Source: Neolewinella aurantiaca
Lineage (GTDB): Bacteria; Bacteroidota; Bacteroidia; Chitinophagales; Saprospiraceae
Assembly: GCF_008014675.1 (NCBI RefSeq)
Contig: NZ_VOXD01000007.1
Coordinates: 62,001-126,000, forward strand
Direction: 5' to 3'
Length of the DNA: 64,000 bases
The notes below the pieces were generated by a model that was not told where the DNA came from, did not search any database, and worked only from the letters and a program-made list of their open reading frames with translations. Shown piece by piece: positions 1 through 9,073 of this stretch. Made by a program: the position numbers and the translations under genes. Every line of letters starts with the position of its first letter. The stretch's first letter is position 1.

Positions 1-151
1 TCAGCAGGCTTGTGCCCGGGGCTGAGGCCTGAGCGGCAGCGCTCCGGAGCCACTGCTGTCCACTGTTCAGTTCAGTAACCTGATGGTAAGTGTTCTGAGC
101 AAAAAGAAACGAAAAGCTCATTATAAACAGGCCGGTAACAAATATTTTCAT
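1..151 (-). CDS. Secreted protein, N-terminal fragment (runs off window start)
   Basis: This reading frame starts with ATG at 151-149 and stays open to the first base of the window, giving about 50 residues. It begins MKIFVTGLFIMSFSFLFAQN, a typical Sec signal peptide with a hydrophobic core and a likely cleavage after FLFA. The mature part visible (TYHQVTELNSGQQWLR and on) is too short to assign to a family. A -7 promoter box (TATCTTTGC on the minus strand, 186-194) lies about 35 nt upstream, supporting this start. The rest of the gene is outside the window, so no function can be given. Confidence 0.7.
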   Translation of the reverse strand, partial: MKIFVTGLFIMSFSFLFAQNTYHQVTELNSGQQWLRSAAAQASAPGTSLL

Positions 152-185
152 TCAAGGATTACTTTGAGTAGGGAGCAATATTCGG

Positions 186-194
186 GCAAAGATA
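186..194 (-). promoter_or_regulatory. -7 promoter box for the truncated secreted protein
   Basis: TATCTTTGC on the minus strand matches the Bacteroidota TAnnTTTG element. A TTG lies about 20 nt further upstream at the expected -33 spacing. Confidence 0.6.
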
Positions 195-338
195 AGTCTT
201 GAAAGCACACAACTAAGCAATCGGGCCGCTACAACAAAGATTTGAAAGCCTTGCCAACTTCAGTTAAATCCCTGAATCTCAAAATACTCAAGCCTGCTCG
301 CTGCTACACGCAATCCTGCTACCGAGGGATTTCCGGCC

Positions 339-869
339 CTAAAGCGGGGACAGCTGGAAGCTGACCGTTAGTTCTGCGGTTTTAGGCTGATCATCGCTGA
401 TTCGGCGGAGCTCATATGTGCCACTAGCGTCAATGGTTCCGTCTTCATTGATGGTGATCTCATCCAGTTGGTAGACTTCCGCATTCTGGTGGCTTATCAT
501 CTCCATCTGGCCGTCATCGAACGTCCAGCTTCCCTGGCCGATGCCGGAGGCCTCGACCGAGACGCTGGAGGTCACTTCGTTTGCGGTGTAGACATAATTA
601 ACGGTATAGGTGCCTTCGGAGTAGTAACTGGCCGGGTTGTCGGTAAAGGTGATTTCCAAATCGTTGTTGGTCACCGTTGTGGTGACCGCTCGTTCGCTGA
701 ATGTCCCATCGTTGTTCAGAGTGGTTTCGGTTCCGCTGGTGGTGAAGTCATTGACTCGCCAGCGTCCGGGGAGGTCCGAGCGAAAAGCTTTTTCGGATTC
801 ATTTTCGCAGCCCGAAAGGCAAAGGGAGGTAAAGCTTAAAAGAAGGAAGTAAGTCAGCACGTTTCTCAT
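339..869 (-). CDS. Lipoprotein, lipocalin-like
   Basis: This 176-residue protein starts MRNVLTYFLLLSFTSLCLSGC; the LSGC lipobox puts the lipidated cysteine at about residue 21. The mature part begins with an Asp/Glu/Ser-rich tether (ENESEKAF), then LPGRWRVNDF and alternating strands with Thr-rich turns (TLNNDGTFSERAVTT, GTYELRRIS). The GxW motif near the start of the barrel and the NxDGTF-type strand resemble the small lipocalin-like lipoproteins of Bacteroidota (family resemblance only). It is probably anchored to the outer membrane. It is monocistronic in appearance: rlmH lies upstream on the same strand but about 130 bp away. Ligand unknown. Confidence 0.75.
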   Translation of the reverse strand: MRNVLTYFLLLSFTSLCLSGCENESEKAFRSDLPGRWRVNDFTTSGTETTLNNDGTFSERAVTTTVTNNDLEITFTDNPASYYSEGTYTVNYVYTANEVTSSVSVEASGIGQGSWTFDDGQMEMISHQNAEVYQLDEITINEDGTIDASGTYELRRISDDQPKTAELTVSFQLSPL

Positions 870-1000
870 GGGTCCGAGGATTTTTATGTTTCCTCAGAGA
901 CCTTCGGTCTGATGTTTCAGGTTGGTTGGGGGGCAGATTTTTAATTTCGGGCGGGTCGGAAGGCTAGGGAGGGGGGGGCATCGTAAAAGTACTGGTCGCC

Positions 1001-1474
1001 TTACTCGTTGTGGTATTTTTCTCCTCTCAGAATCGTCATTCCCCGGTAGAGTTGTTCGGCAAAGAAAAGGCGGATCATCTGGTGGCTGAAGGTCATTTTG
1101 CTCAGCGATAGCTTGCCGTTGGCACGTTCGTAGACAGCGGGAGGAAATCCGAAAGCACCGCCTACCAGAAAGACGAGCCGGCGGTACGGTCTTTGCAATT
1201 GTTTGTCGAGCCAGTGAGCAAAATCGACGCTGCCAAACTGCTTGCCTCCTTCGTCGAGCAGGATCAATCCGTCCGAATTTTGCAGGCGGGAGAGGACCAT
1301 TTCTCCCTCTTTTTCTTTCAGTTGTTCGGGGCTCATTTTTCCGGCTCCCTTCACGTCGGGGAGGACCTCGAAGGTGACGGGCAGGTAGTGTTTGAGGCGT
1401 TTGGCGTAGATGGCTTCTCCCTCCCGCAGGTAAGCTTCGGATGTTTTACCGATGTAGTATACGTGTACCTTCAT
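1001..1474 (-). CDS. rlmH: 23S rRNA pseudouridine-1915 N3-methyltransferase
   Basis: RlmH methylates pseudouridine 1915 in helix 69 of 23S rRNA using S-adenosylmethionine and belongs to the SPOUT (knotted) class. The predicted protein is 157 residues, the usual length. It has LLDEGGKQFGS, the glycine-rich FLVGGAFGFPPAVYERA cofactor loop, and the conserved C-terminal stretch TFSHQMIRLFFAEQLYRG followed by LRGEKYHNE. An in-frame ATG exists three codons upstream (1483), but MKVHVYYIG matches how family members begin, so 1474 is preferred. A TAACTTTGC promoter box lies at 1532-1540, followed directly by a degenerate copy of the dispersed GC-rich motif. prmA is divergently transcribed, so two ribosome/translation modification genes share this intergenic region. 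Confidence 0.95.
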   Translation of the reverse strand: MKVHVYYIGKTSEAYLREGEAIYAKRLKHYLPVTFEVLPDVKGAGKMSPEQLKEKEGEMVLSRLQNSDGLILLDEGGKQFGSVDFAHWLDKQLQRPYRRLVFLVGGAFGFPPAVYERANGKLSLSKMTFSHQMIRLFFAEQLYRGMTILRGEKYHNE

Positions 1475-1512
1475 ATCCGGCAAATATAGGCGTGGCAGAT
1501 CAATGGCTCTCC

Positions 1513-1534
1513 GGGCGACGGAGCGCAGGATGCA
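1513..1534 (-). repeat. Dispersed GC motif, degenerate copy
   Basis: Minus-strand TGCATCCTGCGCTCCGTCGC immediately downstream of the rlmH -7 box. It shares the TGCAtCCTGCG half with the copy at 46259-46277. Confidence 0.5.
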
Positions 1535-1540
1535 AAGTTA
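1532..1540 (-). promoter_or_regulatory. -7 promoter box of rlmH
   Basis: TAACTTTGC on the minus strand. The transcript would begin in the adjacent degenerate dispersed motif (CATCCTGCGC and on). Confidence 0.6.
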
Positions 1541-1590
1541 GTTGTGAGGCTGTGTTTGTGCAGCTGGCAACCTATTCGTGTACCTTGCCC

Positions 1591-1609
1591 TGCACCTGCG
1601 GCCGCGCCC
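1591..1609 (+). repeat. Dispersed GC motif (consensus copy)
   Basis: TGCACCTGCGGCCGCGCCC, located just upstream of the putative prmA -7 box (TATCTTCG, 1611-1618). Confidence 0.75.
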
Positions 1610-1633
1610 TTATCTTCGTGCAAATTTTCGACC

Positions 1634-2458
1634 ATGATCTTTCAGCAATATACCCTTGATAATGACCCTGCACTGAACGAAGTTCTGGTGGCTTTTCTCT
1701 CGGAGGCGGGGTTCGACTCTTTCCAGGAAACCGATGAGGGCCTGTTGGCTTTTGCTCCCGCCGAAGACCACGCCCGCTGGGTGCGGGAACTGGACGAACT
1801 CTCAGGCCAGTTCCCTTTCACTTATACCTCCCATCCGCTGGAGGATAAAAACTGGAATGAAGAATGGGAAAAGCAATTTCAGCCCCTGCAGATTGGTGAC
1901 CGGCTTTACATCCGAGCTGATTTTCATCCGCCTCACCCAAACATCGAACAGGAGCTCGTAATTACACCGAAGATGGCCTTCGGTACGGGCCATCACCCCA
2001 CCACGCACATGATGTGTGAGTTGATCTTCGAACAGGACCTGGCCGGGAAACGGGTTTTCGATTACGGCTCGGGTACCGGGGTGCTCGCCATCCTCGCCAA
2101 GCGTCTCGGCGCAGCCGAGGCCGACGCGGTGGATATTGAATCCTGGTCGGCTGAGAATACCCTGGAAAACGCCCGGAGGAACGGCGTTGAGATGGACCAG
2201 ATAATCCACGGAACCCTCGACGATGTACCCGCCGGAGAACCATATGATCTGATCCTGGCAAACATTAACAGAAATGTAATTTTAACCACCGCCGAAGCGT
2301 TGTACCAGCGACTTCGCCCCGGAGGAACAGTTTTGTTCAGCGGTATTCTCGACACCGACGAACATTTACTGGTCTCCAGCCTTTCCAGCCTTGGATTTGT
2401 CCATCAGGAAACCCGGCAGCGGGCGGATTGGCGAGCCTTCGTTTTTACCCGTAATTAA
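1634..2458 (+). CDS. prmA: Ribosomal protein L11 methyltransferase
   Basis: PrmA trimethylates lysines and the N-terminus of ribosomal protein L11 with S-adenosylmethionine. The 274-residue protein has the N-terminal substrate-recognition domain, the linker motif FGTGHHPTTHMM, the Rossmann SAM-binding motif FDYGSGTGVLAILAKRLGA, and the catalytic LANINRNVI motif. The frame is open further upstream, to 1544, but that stretch translates the dispersed GC motif; MIFQQYTLDN at 1634 is the natural start. The next gene begins 8 nt after the stop, so the two are very likely co-transcribed. Confidence 0.95.
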   Translation: MIFQQYTLDNDPALNEVLVAFLSEAGFDSFQETDEGLLAFAPAEDHARWVRELDELSGQFPFTYTSHPLEDKNWNEEWEKQFQPLQIGDRLYIRADFHPPHPNIEQELVITPKMAFGTGHHPTTHMMCELIFEQDLAGKRVFDYGSGTGVLAILAKRLGAAEADAVDIESWSAENTLENARRNGVEMDQIIHGTLDDVPAGEPYDLILANINRNVILTTAEALYQRLRPGGTVLFSGILDTDEHLLVSSLSSLGFVHQETRQRADWRAFVFTRN

Positions 2459-2466
2459 GAATTTAC

Positions 2467-5400
2467 ATGCGTTTACTATTCTTCCTTCTTACCGCTCTTT
2501 TGGTGTCCGGCCAGTCTTTCGCTCAGAAGCTGACCGATTTACCCCCGGATACCGATCCTGCTGTTTTTTCCGAATCGCTGGAAGAGTTCATGAACGCATC
2601 GGGAAATAAAACCGCGAAGGACGCTTACGCCAACTTCTCCGGTGTGTTTTTCGGGGGAGGCTTCACCGAGGAGCAGCAAAAACGAATTGCCAACACCTCT
2701 GTGTTGTTAGCGCAAAAACGCATCAGTTCGGCGACCGGCTTCAAATCTTATCTGGAGCTGCTCCCTTTCCTCGGGGGAACACCAGAAAAAGAAAACCCCG
2801 CTTTTGCCGGTTTTCACGATGGCCTTGACCTGTTGCTCAGGGACGAGAGTTCCCGTACCGGAGAAATCGTGAGGGCACTGCAAAACGCCTGGAGCTACCT
2901 TGCTCACCAACGACTCGATGCCAACCTCGGTGATGACGGCTGGCTTGTGGTGGGCGGAGCGCCCGTCTTTTCGTTTCAGGACGGGAACCTGATGATGAAA
3001 CTCGATACCGTGCAGCAGTTGGTCGGGATCGGCAAACGGGACACTATTTACATCGACGAAACAGAACTGCTCGTTAACCTCGGAGAAGGCAACGCGCGCG
3101 GATCAGGAGGTAGAACGGACTGGAAACGGCAGAACCTCCCCGAAGAGGTTTTTGCGATTCTGGTGAGTTACGACATCGAGTTGAACAGGACCCTCTACAA
3201 GTCCGATTCGGCTCAGTTGCAGTTTCCGGAATACTTTGATAACAAGATCCTTATCGGGAAATTTACCGATAAAGTAGAGCCCGGCGGCGCGCGGTCCGGC
3301 GGGGAGTACCCTCAGTTTATCTCCGACGACGGCTTTGTAGAAATTCAGAACGTCGGGGAAGGAATTGACCTGAAAGGAAACTTCGAACTTCGTGGAAATA
3401 CCGTTTATGCCATCGGAACGAGCGGCCGTAAAGCCCAGGTAACCCTTGGCGTTCAGGACGGTTCGGGAGATAAAAAGATAAAAGCTCAGGCCGACCGGTT
3501 TGCGATAAAGGCCGGCGAAACGATTGCCGGACAGGGCGTGAAAACCACGGTTTACTTTGGGGAGGATAGCCTTTATCACCCCAGTGTAACGCTACGGGTA
3601 CAGGTCGCTGAGCGGATCGCTCAGCTTTCCCGGTCGGAGTCGAGTGCCGACCGTAGCCCGTTCAACCACAGCCTCAACAATATGCAAATCTATGCGGAAC
3701 GCATGGATGTATACCTTGATCGGGACAGTGCCGTAGTTGGCCGGAAAACGGTTTCTTTCGAAGAAAAGCCCGACGTTGTTTTTGAAAGCAAAGACTTTTT
3801 CGACGAAGGCGATTACAACCGCCTGCGAGGTATCGCCGGCAGTAACCCGCTGGACGTAATCTATGCCTTCCGCAACAGCCCCGAGGGCGGTAACGACATC
3901 ATTGATGCCAATGTATTGGCCAAGAAGTTCAACCCCCGGATGAAAGCGGCCGACATTCAGCCGCTCTTGTTCGACCTGCAAACCAAAGGGTTTTTGCTGT
4001 ACGATTCGGAGTCGAAACTCATCGAGTTGCTGCCTAAAGTCGGGCACTACGTCAGAGCCAGCCGCGAAGAAATCGACTATGATAAACTCCGGCTGATCAG
4101 CAATACATCAAGCGTAAATGCTTACCTCGACCTGAAAAGCGGGGAGGTACGCATCGATGACGTGAAACCCATTGAGTTCAATCGCCAAAAGCAAATTGCA
4201 ATCAAGCCTCTGGGCAACCAGTTGACGGTGAAGGGCGATCGGAACTTCGACTTCGACGGCGATATATACGCCGGAGGTATGGTGTTTCAGGGTAAAGGAT
4301 TTCATTTTGAATATGAGCCCTACCGGGTGAAGCTTGACTCCGTCCGTTACTTCGACCTCTTTCTGCCGGTAGACGATACCTTCGGGGAAGGAATGAAACG
4401 TAAGAGTACCGGCAGCCGAATTGAGCACCTCAGCGGCTACCTGCTCATCGACGCACCAAAAAATAAATCGGGTACGGAGGACATCGCCTACTTCCCCTCC
4501 TTACAAACCCAGGCAAAAAGTTATATATACTACGACCGGGCTGATACATCGGCATCTTACAACCGCGAAGACTTCTACTTTGAGCTGGAACCTTTCAGCC
4601 TCAACGGAATGGACAGCCTGATCTCTACCGATGTGGAACTTGAAGGTAAGCTCTTCAGCGGAGGAATTTTTCCCGATATGGAAGAGTCGCTGACCATTCA
4701 GGAAGACGGGAGCCTTGGCTTCGTCACCCAAACTGCCGAAGGTGGCCAGGATGCTTACGGAAACCATGGCAAATACGAAGGAGAAGTTAGCCTGAGTAAC
4801 CGGGGTTTGGCGGGTAAAGGCCGTCTTACCTACCTGGAGGCAAACATCGACAGCGAAGACCTGAGTTTTCAGCTCGATCGTACCACCGCAACCTCAAAGA
4901 GTTTCGAACTGCAGGAAACAAGCACTTCGGGAAGGGAAATACCTCAGGTAAAAGGTACCGAAGTGAATATCGAGTTCAAACCCTACGCCGATTCTCTGAT
5001 CGTTAACTCTGAAGCCGGAGCACCGTTCGAGATGTTCAAAGCCGGAGCGCACGAATTTCAGGGAGGCCTCGTATTAACACCCGAAGCGCTGAAAGCAAAC
5101 GGTACCCTCAGCTGGGATGCTGCAGATATGAGCAGCCATGACCTGGACTTCAGCACCTTCGGTGCTCATGCTGATACGGCTAACGTTTCTATCAAGTCGT
5201 TGGCTGGGGATGATCGCCTGGCCCTCAAAACCACCAACGTAAAAGCAGACGTTGACTTTGAAACCCAGGTGGCTTCCTTCGAGAACAACTCTTCCGATTT
5301 GGCTACCGCACTGCCGTACAATGAGTTCAAAACCAGTATCGACCGCTTTGACTGGAACATGGCGGGCGGCAACGTTACTTTTCAGGCCAAACCCGGCAAA

Positions 5401-7146
5401 GACCGCTTTACGAGCACAAACCCGGATCAGGATGAGCTTAATTTCACAGGGACGGATGCAACCTTCGATATCAATACCAGTATCCTGAATGTCGATGGTG
5501 TACCTTTTGTGAAAAGTGCTGACGCAAAGATTATTCCCGGAGACGGTAAGCTGGAAATCGGTGCCGGCGGTGAAATTGCGGAATTGACCGACGCAACCAT
5601 CGTCGCCGACACAATCAACGAATACCACGTGATTGAGCGGGCAACCGTAAAACTCAAAGGCCGTAAAGAATATACGGCCTCCGGGTTTTACGTTTACAAC
5701 GTAGGTTCTCATACCCAGGAAGTCGAATTTCAGGATATTGTCGGTACACGTATCGGTAAAGGCAACCGCGACAAAAAGGCAACTGCCACGAGGGCCGAAG
5801 GCGAAGTAGCTGAAGGAACACCTTTCTTCATCGACAACAAAACCCGCTTCTACGGTACCATCAACCTCGATGCAGGAAGCAAGACTTTATTCTTCGACGG
5901 CTACGCCAAGATCGAGGCCGAAAAATTACCGGGGGCACAGTGGTTCACGATTCGCTCCGAAGGAGACAAGAAGAACCTGGCCCTGCGGGTGGCTGAACCG
6001 AAAGACCGCGAAGGCCTGCCTCTATTCACTGGTATCTACCTCAGTAAGCCTAACCGCCAGATTTACCCGAGCTTTGTACAAACGCTTGATTTCCGCAAAG
6101 ATCACCCCATTCTGGACTGCAACGAGCTGATGCTCTACGATGAAGTCCGCGATGTTTTCCTGTTCGGAGACAGTGCGCGCGTTTACAACCCCGCACTTAC
6201 GGGAGGCAACCTCATGGAGTTCGATCATGCCAACGGAAAGGTCAGCGGAGACGGAGAACTTGGCCTCGGAGGGCGCCTGAAGTACATCAGCATGAAGTCC
6301 TACGGAACAGTAGAGATGGATCTCCCTACCGGTAGTCGTCGTCCTCCGGAACCGGAGCCCGTCGCACCCGCCGAAAAAGAGGAAGAAAAGAAAGAGGACA
6401 AGCCGAATATGTTCTTGCTGGAAGAAGAAACCAAGCCCGATCCGGAAGCGGCTGACTCTACGGCAACCGACGGTAAAACCGGAATCACGATCGAGGGAGC
6501 TATCGCTGAGCGCTATCCGGACGTGGACGTCAAGGCAATGGCCGCTATCGACCTGATCCTGCCCAACAAACTGGTTAACATGATGGCGACCGACATCATC
6601 TCCGGTGGCTACGCCGCCCCGGGGCTGAACGTGGTTACCGACAAGGAGTTTTACCGCGCTGGGTTGGAAACACTTTTCCCCGTCTCAAAAGAAAAGGACG
6701 AAGCGCTGGCGAGCCTCGACGCAGCGGTCTTGCGGGTACCTGAGAAAATCAACGACCATACGTTCCTCTTCAGCCAGCTGAACATGCGCTGGTCAAACGA
6801 TTACCAGTCGTTTGTTACGACCGAGAAACTTTCTGGCGTAGCCAGTATCAAGGGCAACCCTATCGCTAAAATGCTCGAAGTACGCGCCGAAGTGAAAATG
6901 ACCACCGGCGGCGACGACCGCCTGTACATCTACGTCAAGTCACCCAGTGAACTGTACTACTTCTTTGGCTTCAAGGATGGTATCATGAACGTGGTTTCCA
7001 ATAATACCCAGTTCATGAACGAACTGGAAGGTATGAAAGCTAAAGACCTCATCATGAAGATGGACGATGGAGAGACCTACGAAATTCTGCCGGTGAGCCC
7101 GGGCACCGCCCAGACATTCCTGCGCAGGGTAGAGGCAGCCTTCTAG
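2467..7146 (+). CDS. Very large exported protein of unknown function (1,559 aa)
   Basis: The protein starts with a clear Sec signal peptide (MRLLFFLLTALLVSGQSFAQ). The mature part has no membrane-spanning segment and reads as repeated beta-strands (for example GNQLTVKGDRNFDFDGDIYA, GDGKLEIGAGGEIAELTDA), reminiscent of long beta-solenoid or jelly-roll periplasmic proteins. A charged low-complexity linker rich in Pro, Glu and Lys occupies roughly residues 1290-1335, separating a C-terminal domain of about 220 residues. It begins 8 nt after prmA and shares its transcript. I do not recognise a catalytic motif or named family. A role in the cell envelope is only inferred from the signal peptide and strand-rich composition. 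A stem-loop is not obvious after the stop. Confidence 0.85.
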   Translation: MRLLFFLLTALLVSGQSFAQKLTDLPPDTDPAVFSESLEEFMNASGNKTAKDAYANFSGVFFGGGFTEEQQKRIANTSVLLAQKRISSATGFKSYLELLPFLGGTPEKENPAFAGFHDGLDLLLRDESSRTGEIVRALQNAWSYLAHQRLDANLGDDGWLVVGGAPVFSFQDGNLMMKLDTVQQLVGIGKRDTIYIDETELLVNLGEGNARGSGGRTDWKRQNLPEEVFAILVSYDIELNRTLYKSDSAQLQFPEYFDNKILIGKFTDKVEPGGARSGGEYPQFISDDGFVEIQNVGEGIDLKGNFELRGNTVYAIGTSGRKAQVTLGVQDGSGDKKIKAQADRFAIKAGETIAGQGVKTTVYFGEDSLYHPSVTLRVQVAERIAQLSRSESSADRSPFNHSLNNMQIYAERMDVYLDRDSAVVGRKTVSFEEKPDVVFESKDFFDEGDYNRLRGIAGSNPLDVIYAFRNSPEGGNDIIDANVLAKKFNPRMKAADIQPLLFDLQTKGFLLYDSESKLIELLPKVGHYVRASREEIDYDKLRLISNTSSVNAYLDLKSGEVRIDDVKPIEFNRQKQIAIKPLGNQLTVKGDRNFDFDGDIYAGGMVFQGKGFHFEYEPYRVKLDSVRYFDLFLPVDDTFGEGMKRKSTGSRIEHLSGYLLIDAPKNKSGTEDIAYFPSLQTQAKSYIYYDRADTSASYNREDFYFELEPFSLNGMDSLISTDVELEGKLFSGGIFPDMEESLTIQEDGSLGFVTQTAEGGQDAYGNHGKYEGEVSLSNRGLAGKGRLTYLEANIDSEDLSFQLDRTTATSKSFELQETSTSGREIPQVKGTEVNIEFKPYADSLIVNSEAGAPFEMFKAGAHEFQGGLVLTPEALKANGTLSWDAADMSSHDLDFSTFGAHADTANVSIKSLAGDDRLALKTTNVKADVDFETQVASFENNSSDLATALPYNEFKTSIDRFDWNMAGGNVTFQAKPGKDRFTSTNPDQDELNFTGTDATFDINTSILNVDGVPFVKSADAKIIPGDGKLEIGAGGEIAELTDATIVADTINEYHVIERATVKLKGRKEYTASGFYVYNVGSHTQEVEFQDIVGTRIGKGNRDKKATATRAEGEVAEGTPFFIDNKTRFYGTINLDAGSKTLFFDGYAKIEAEKLPGAQWFTIRSEGDKKNLALRVAEPKDREGLPLFTGIYLSKPNRQIYPSFVQTLDFRKDHPILDCNELMLYDEVRDVFLFGDSARVYNPALTGGNLMEFDHANGKVSGDGELGLGGRLKYISMKSYGTVEMDLPTGSRRPPEPEPVAPAEKEEEKKEDKPNMFLLEEETKPDPEAADSTATDGKTGITIEGAIAERYPDVDVKAMAAIDLILPNKLVNMMATDIISGGYAAPGLNVVTDKEFYRAGLETLFPVSKEKDEALASLDAAVLRVPEKINDHTFLFSQLNMRWSNDYQSFVTTEKLSGVASIKGNPIAKMLEVRAEVKMTTGGDDRLYIYVKSPSELYYFFGFKDGIMNVVSNNTQFMNELEGMKAKDLIMKMDDGETYEILPVSPGTAQTFLRRVEAAF

Positions 7147-7215
7147 TGGCCGGGCCACAAGGTCTTCAGAAATGAACTGTTATACCTTCCGCGCTTTATG
7201 CTAGCCTGATTACAC

Positions 7216-7233
7216 GGCGCGGACGCAGGTGCA
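7216..7233 (-). repeat. Dispersed GC motif
   Basis: Minus-strand TGCACCTGCGTCCGCGCC in the 199-bp spacer between the 1,559-residue protein gene and the LEA-like gene. Confidence 0.7.
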
Positions 7234-7345
7234 GTGAAAAGGTTTAAGGGGGCCTGGACTTCCAGAAAGCTTTCGTTCGTCGAAAACATTCCCCGGTTCC
7301 TCCCGAAAACCTTAAATTACAACCCAAACAAAACAACTACTTGCA

Positions 7346-8437
7346 ATGGCCATCTTCAACGATCTCAAAAAACTATTCTTCGGCGCAAAATCCGTCGCTA
7401 AGCACCAGGCTTCGAAAGCCAGTGAAGCCGCCGGAGGATTGGCCGATGAACTGAAAGACAAAGCCGGAGACCTGCTCGACGATGCAAAAGCTGCAGCCTC
7501 TGATCTTGCCGATAAGGCGCCCGGCTACGTAGATCAGGGTAAAGAGGCTCTGGAAGACTTAAGCGATAAAATCTGGCGCGAAGCCGATGCCGCTGTTGAT
7601 AAAGGAAAAGAACTGAAAGACAAGGCCTCCGAGGCCATCAACGCTAAGCTTGACGACCTGAACCCGAAGCCCGAGCCCGTTGACCTCGACGCCGAAATCG
7701 GCCTTTCCCTCGAAGACCTGGGGATGACGGAAGTCTCCCAACCCGCCGCGCCAAAATCAGGTAGCATCGATTTCGAAGAAGGACTCATCGAAGATTCAAT
7801 GGGTAAGGTCAAGGACGCCGCTACCGGCCTTAAAGACGCTGCCGGCGATGCTTTCAACAAAGTGAAAGATGCCACCGCCGGAGTCCGCGGAGCAGCAGCC
7901 GAGGCTGCTGATACCGGATTGAACGCAGCGGCTAAAGCGGGTGCTGGCCTCAAAGATCAGGCCGAAATCCTCGCCGGGAAGGTTGGCGATGTCAGCGAAG
8001 TCGTTGGTGCTAAAGTCCTTGAGAAAGGCAGCGATATTCTAGACCGGGGCGCCGAAATCGGCGCCGACCTGAAGGGTAAAGCATCCGACTTCATCGACCA
8101 CGCCAACGTGGAAGCCGAGAAGATGAAGATGGAAGAAACCATCGAAGAAGCAAAACGCGCCGCCGAAGTAGCCGAGGCACGCGCCCGCGCATTCGACGGG
8201 AAAGAAGGAGCGCGCGACACCTCAGAATCGACCCTCTCGGGCACCGATTCTTTCTTCGACCGTGCCGCACGCTTCGCCGAAGGCGACTACGCCAACGAAG
8301 GAGGTAAAGACATGCAGATTAAGGACAATCCCGACGCTAAACCAAAAGAGAAGGGCGGCCTCATCGCCGGCTTCCTCGACTCCGACGGTGATGGCGACAG
8401 CCTCATCGATGACGCAGAGGTCATCGACGAAGAATAA
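7346..8437 (+). CDS. LEA-like amphipathic helical protein with acidic EF-hand-like tail
   Basis: The 363-residue product lacks a signal peptide. Most of it consists of Ala/Lys/Asp/Glu-rich helical repeats such as ELKDKAGDLLDDAKAAASDLADKA and KVKDAATGLKDAAGDAFNKV, with an 11-residue-like periodicity similar to late embryogenesis abundant (LEA group 3) and YtxH-type stress proteins. The C-terminus has FLDSDGDGDSLIDDAEV, a DxDGDGDxLxDDxE calcium-binding-like loop, followed by acidic residues. A cytoplasmic protective or scaffold role is inference from composition. The start is supported by an upstream AT-rich region ending in TACTTGCA. A short GC hairpin plus T-run follows (8447-8466). Confidence 0.75.
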   Translation: MAIFNDLKKLFFGAKSVAKHQASKASEAAGGLADELKDKAGDLLDDAKAAASDLADKAPGYVDQGKEALEDLSDKIWREADAAVDKGKELKDKASEAINAKLDDLNPKPEPVDLDAEIGLSLEDLGMTEVSQPAAPKSGSIDFEEGLIEDSMGKVKDAATGLKDAAGDAFNKVKDATAGVRGAAAEAADTGLNAAAKAGAGLKDQAEILAGKVGDVSEVVGAKVLEKGSDILDRGAEIGADLKGKASDFIDHANVEAEKMKMEETIEEAKRAAEVAEARARAFDGKEGARDTSESTLSGTDSFFDRAARFAEGDYANEGGKDMQIKDNPDAKPKEKGGLIAGFLDSDGDGDSLIDDAEVIDEE

Positions 8438-8446
8438 CAGGGTTGA

Positions 8447-8466
8447 GCGCCTCTGGCGCGATTTTT
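8447..8466 (+). terminator. Weak intrinsic terminator after LEA-like gene
   Basis: Stem GCGCC-TCT-GGCGC followed by GATTTTTGTT. The stem is only 5 bp. Confidence 0.45.
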
Positions 8467-8526
8467 GTTGCCCTGGAGTCGCTCATCCCTGTACGTGTTT
8501 AGGATTTTGCACCTGAAATATGAGTT

Positions 8527-8946
8527 ATGAAACCTATTAAATTCCAGGAATTGTCTTTCAATGGAAGCAATGCCCCGTGGCTGGTGCTTATGGTAACAGG
8601 CATTGTCTTTATCATGCTCAATCTCTTTGAGGTATTCTCTTTCATGGATCCTACCGTTCTGAAATTTCTCAATGCAGGCAGCTATTTGCTTGCCTTTTCT
8701 GTTCACGTTCGTCCTTTTCTGTACCGGAATTACGTGGAATGGAACAAGCGTGGTATCGTGATCCGGGTCAACAGTTTCTTCGGGGTAAACTTCAGTTTTG
8801 CTGACGTTAAGTCGATTGACTATTCGGACGATGCTTACAGGATCTACACCCATAAAGGTGGCAGCCCGAAAACCATTCAGCTGGCAGGAATTGAGGCCGG
8901 TAGCCGCAACCGGTTGAAGGAAGTATTACAACAGTACGTTCGATAG
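8527..8946 (+). CDS. Small membrane protein with C-terminal PH-like domain
   Basis: The 139-residue protein has two hydrophobic segments (WLVLMVTGIVFIMLNLFEVF near residues 19-40, and LKFLNAGSYLLAFSVHV near 50-68) and then a soluble domain starting NKRGIVIRVNSFFGVNFSFADVKSIDYS. The pattern of a strand, FxxV-type loop and closing helix (NRLKEVLQQYV) is like the bacterial PH domains found in YdbT/DUF304-type membrane proteins (inference by pattern). No operon partner is evident. Confidence 0.65.
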   Translation: MKPIKFQELSFNGSNAPWLVLMVTGIVFIMLNLFEVFSFMDPTVLKFLNAGSYLLAFSVHVRPFLYRNYVEWNKRGIVIRVNSFFGVNFSFADVKSIDYSDDAYRIYTHKGGSPKTIQLAGIEAGSRNRLKEVLQQYVR

Positions 8947-9061
8947 CCGCCTTTTTCACCTCAGGCTGTCTCGCCGGAGGCGGCCGAAGATAGAGGCGAA
9001 AGTGACCGGTTGGTGCAGGAAAAGTTAAGCTCCGTTTGGCCAACCAAAGCTAAGAGCGGCT

Positions 9062-9069
9062 TACCTTAG
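9062..9069 (+). promoter_or_regulatory. -7 box 4 nt before the start codon
   Basis: TACCTTAG-CCCC-ATG. The transcript would start at or next to the initiation codon of the lamin-tail protein. Confidence 0.5.
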
Positions 9070-9073
9070 CCCC

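Noticed and set aside
1802-2355. Long minus-strand open frames opposite prmA, and similar antisense frames elsewhere
   Set aside because: They are shadows of strongly conserved genes on the other strand and share no features of real proteins.
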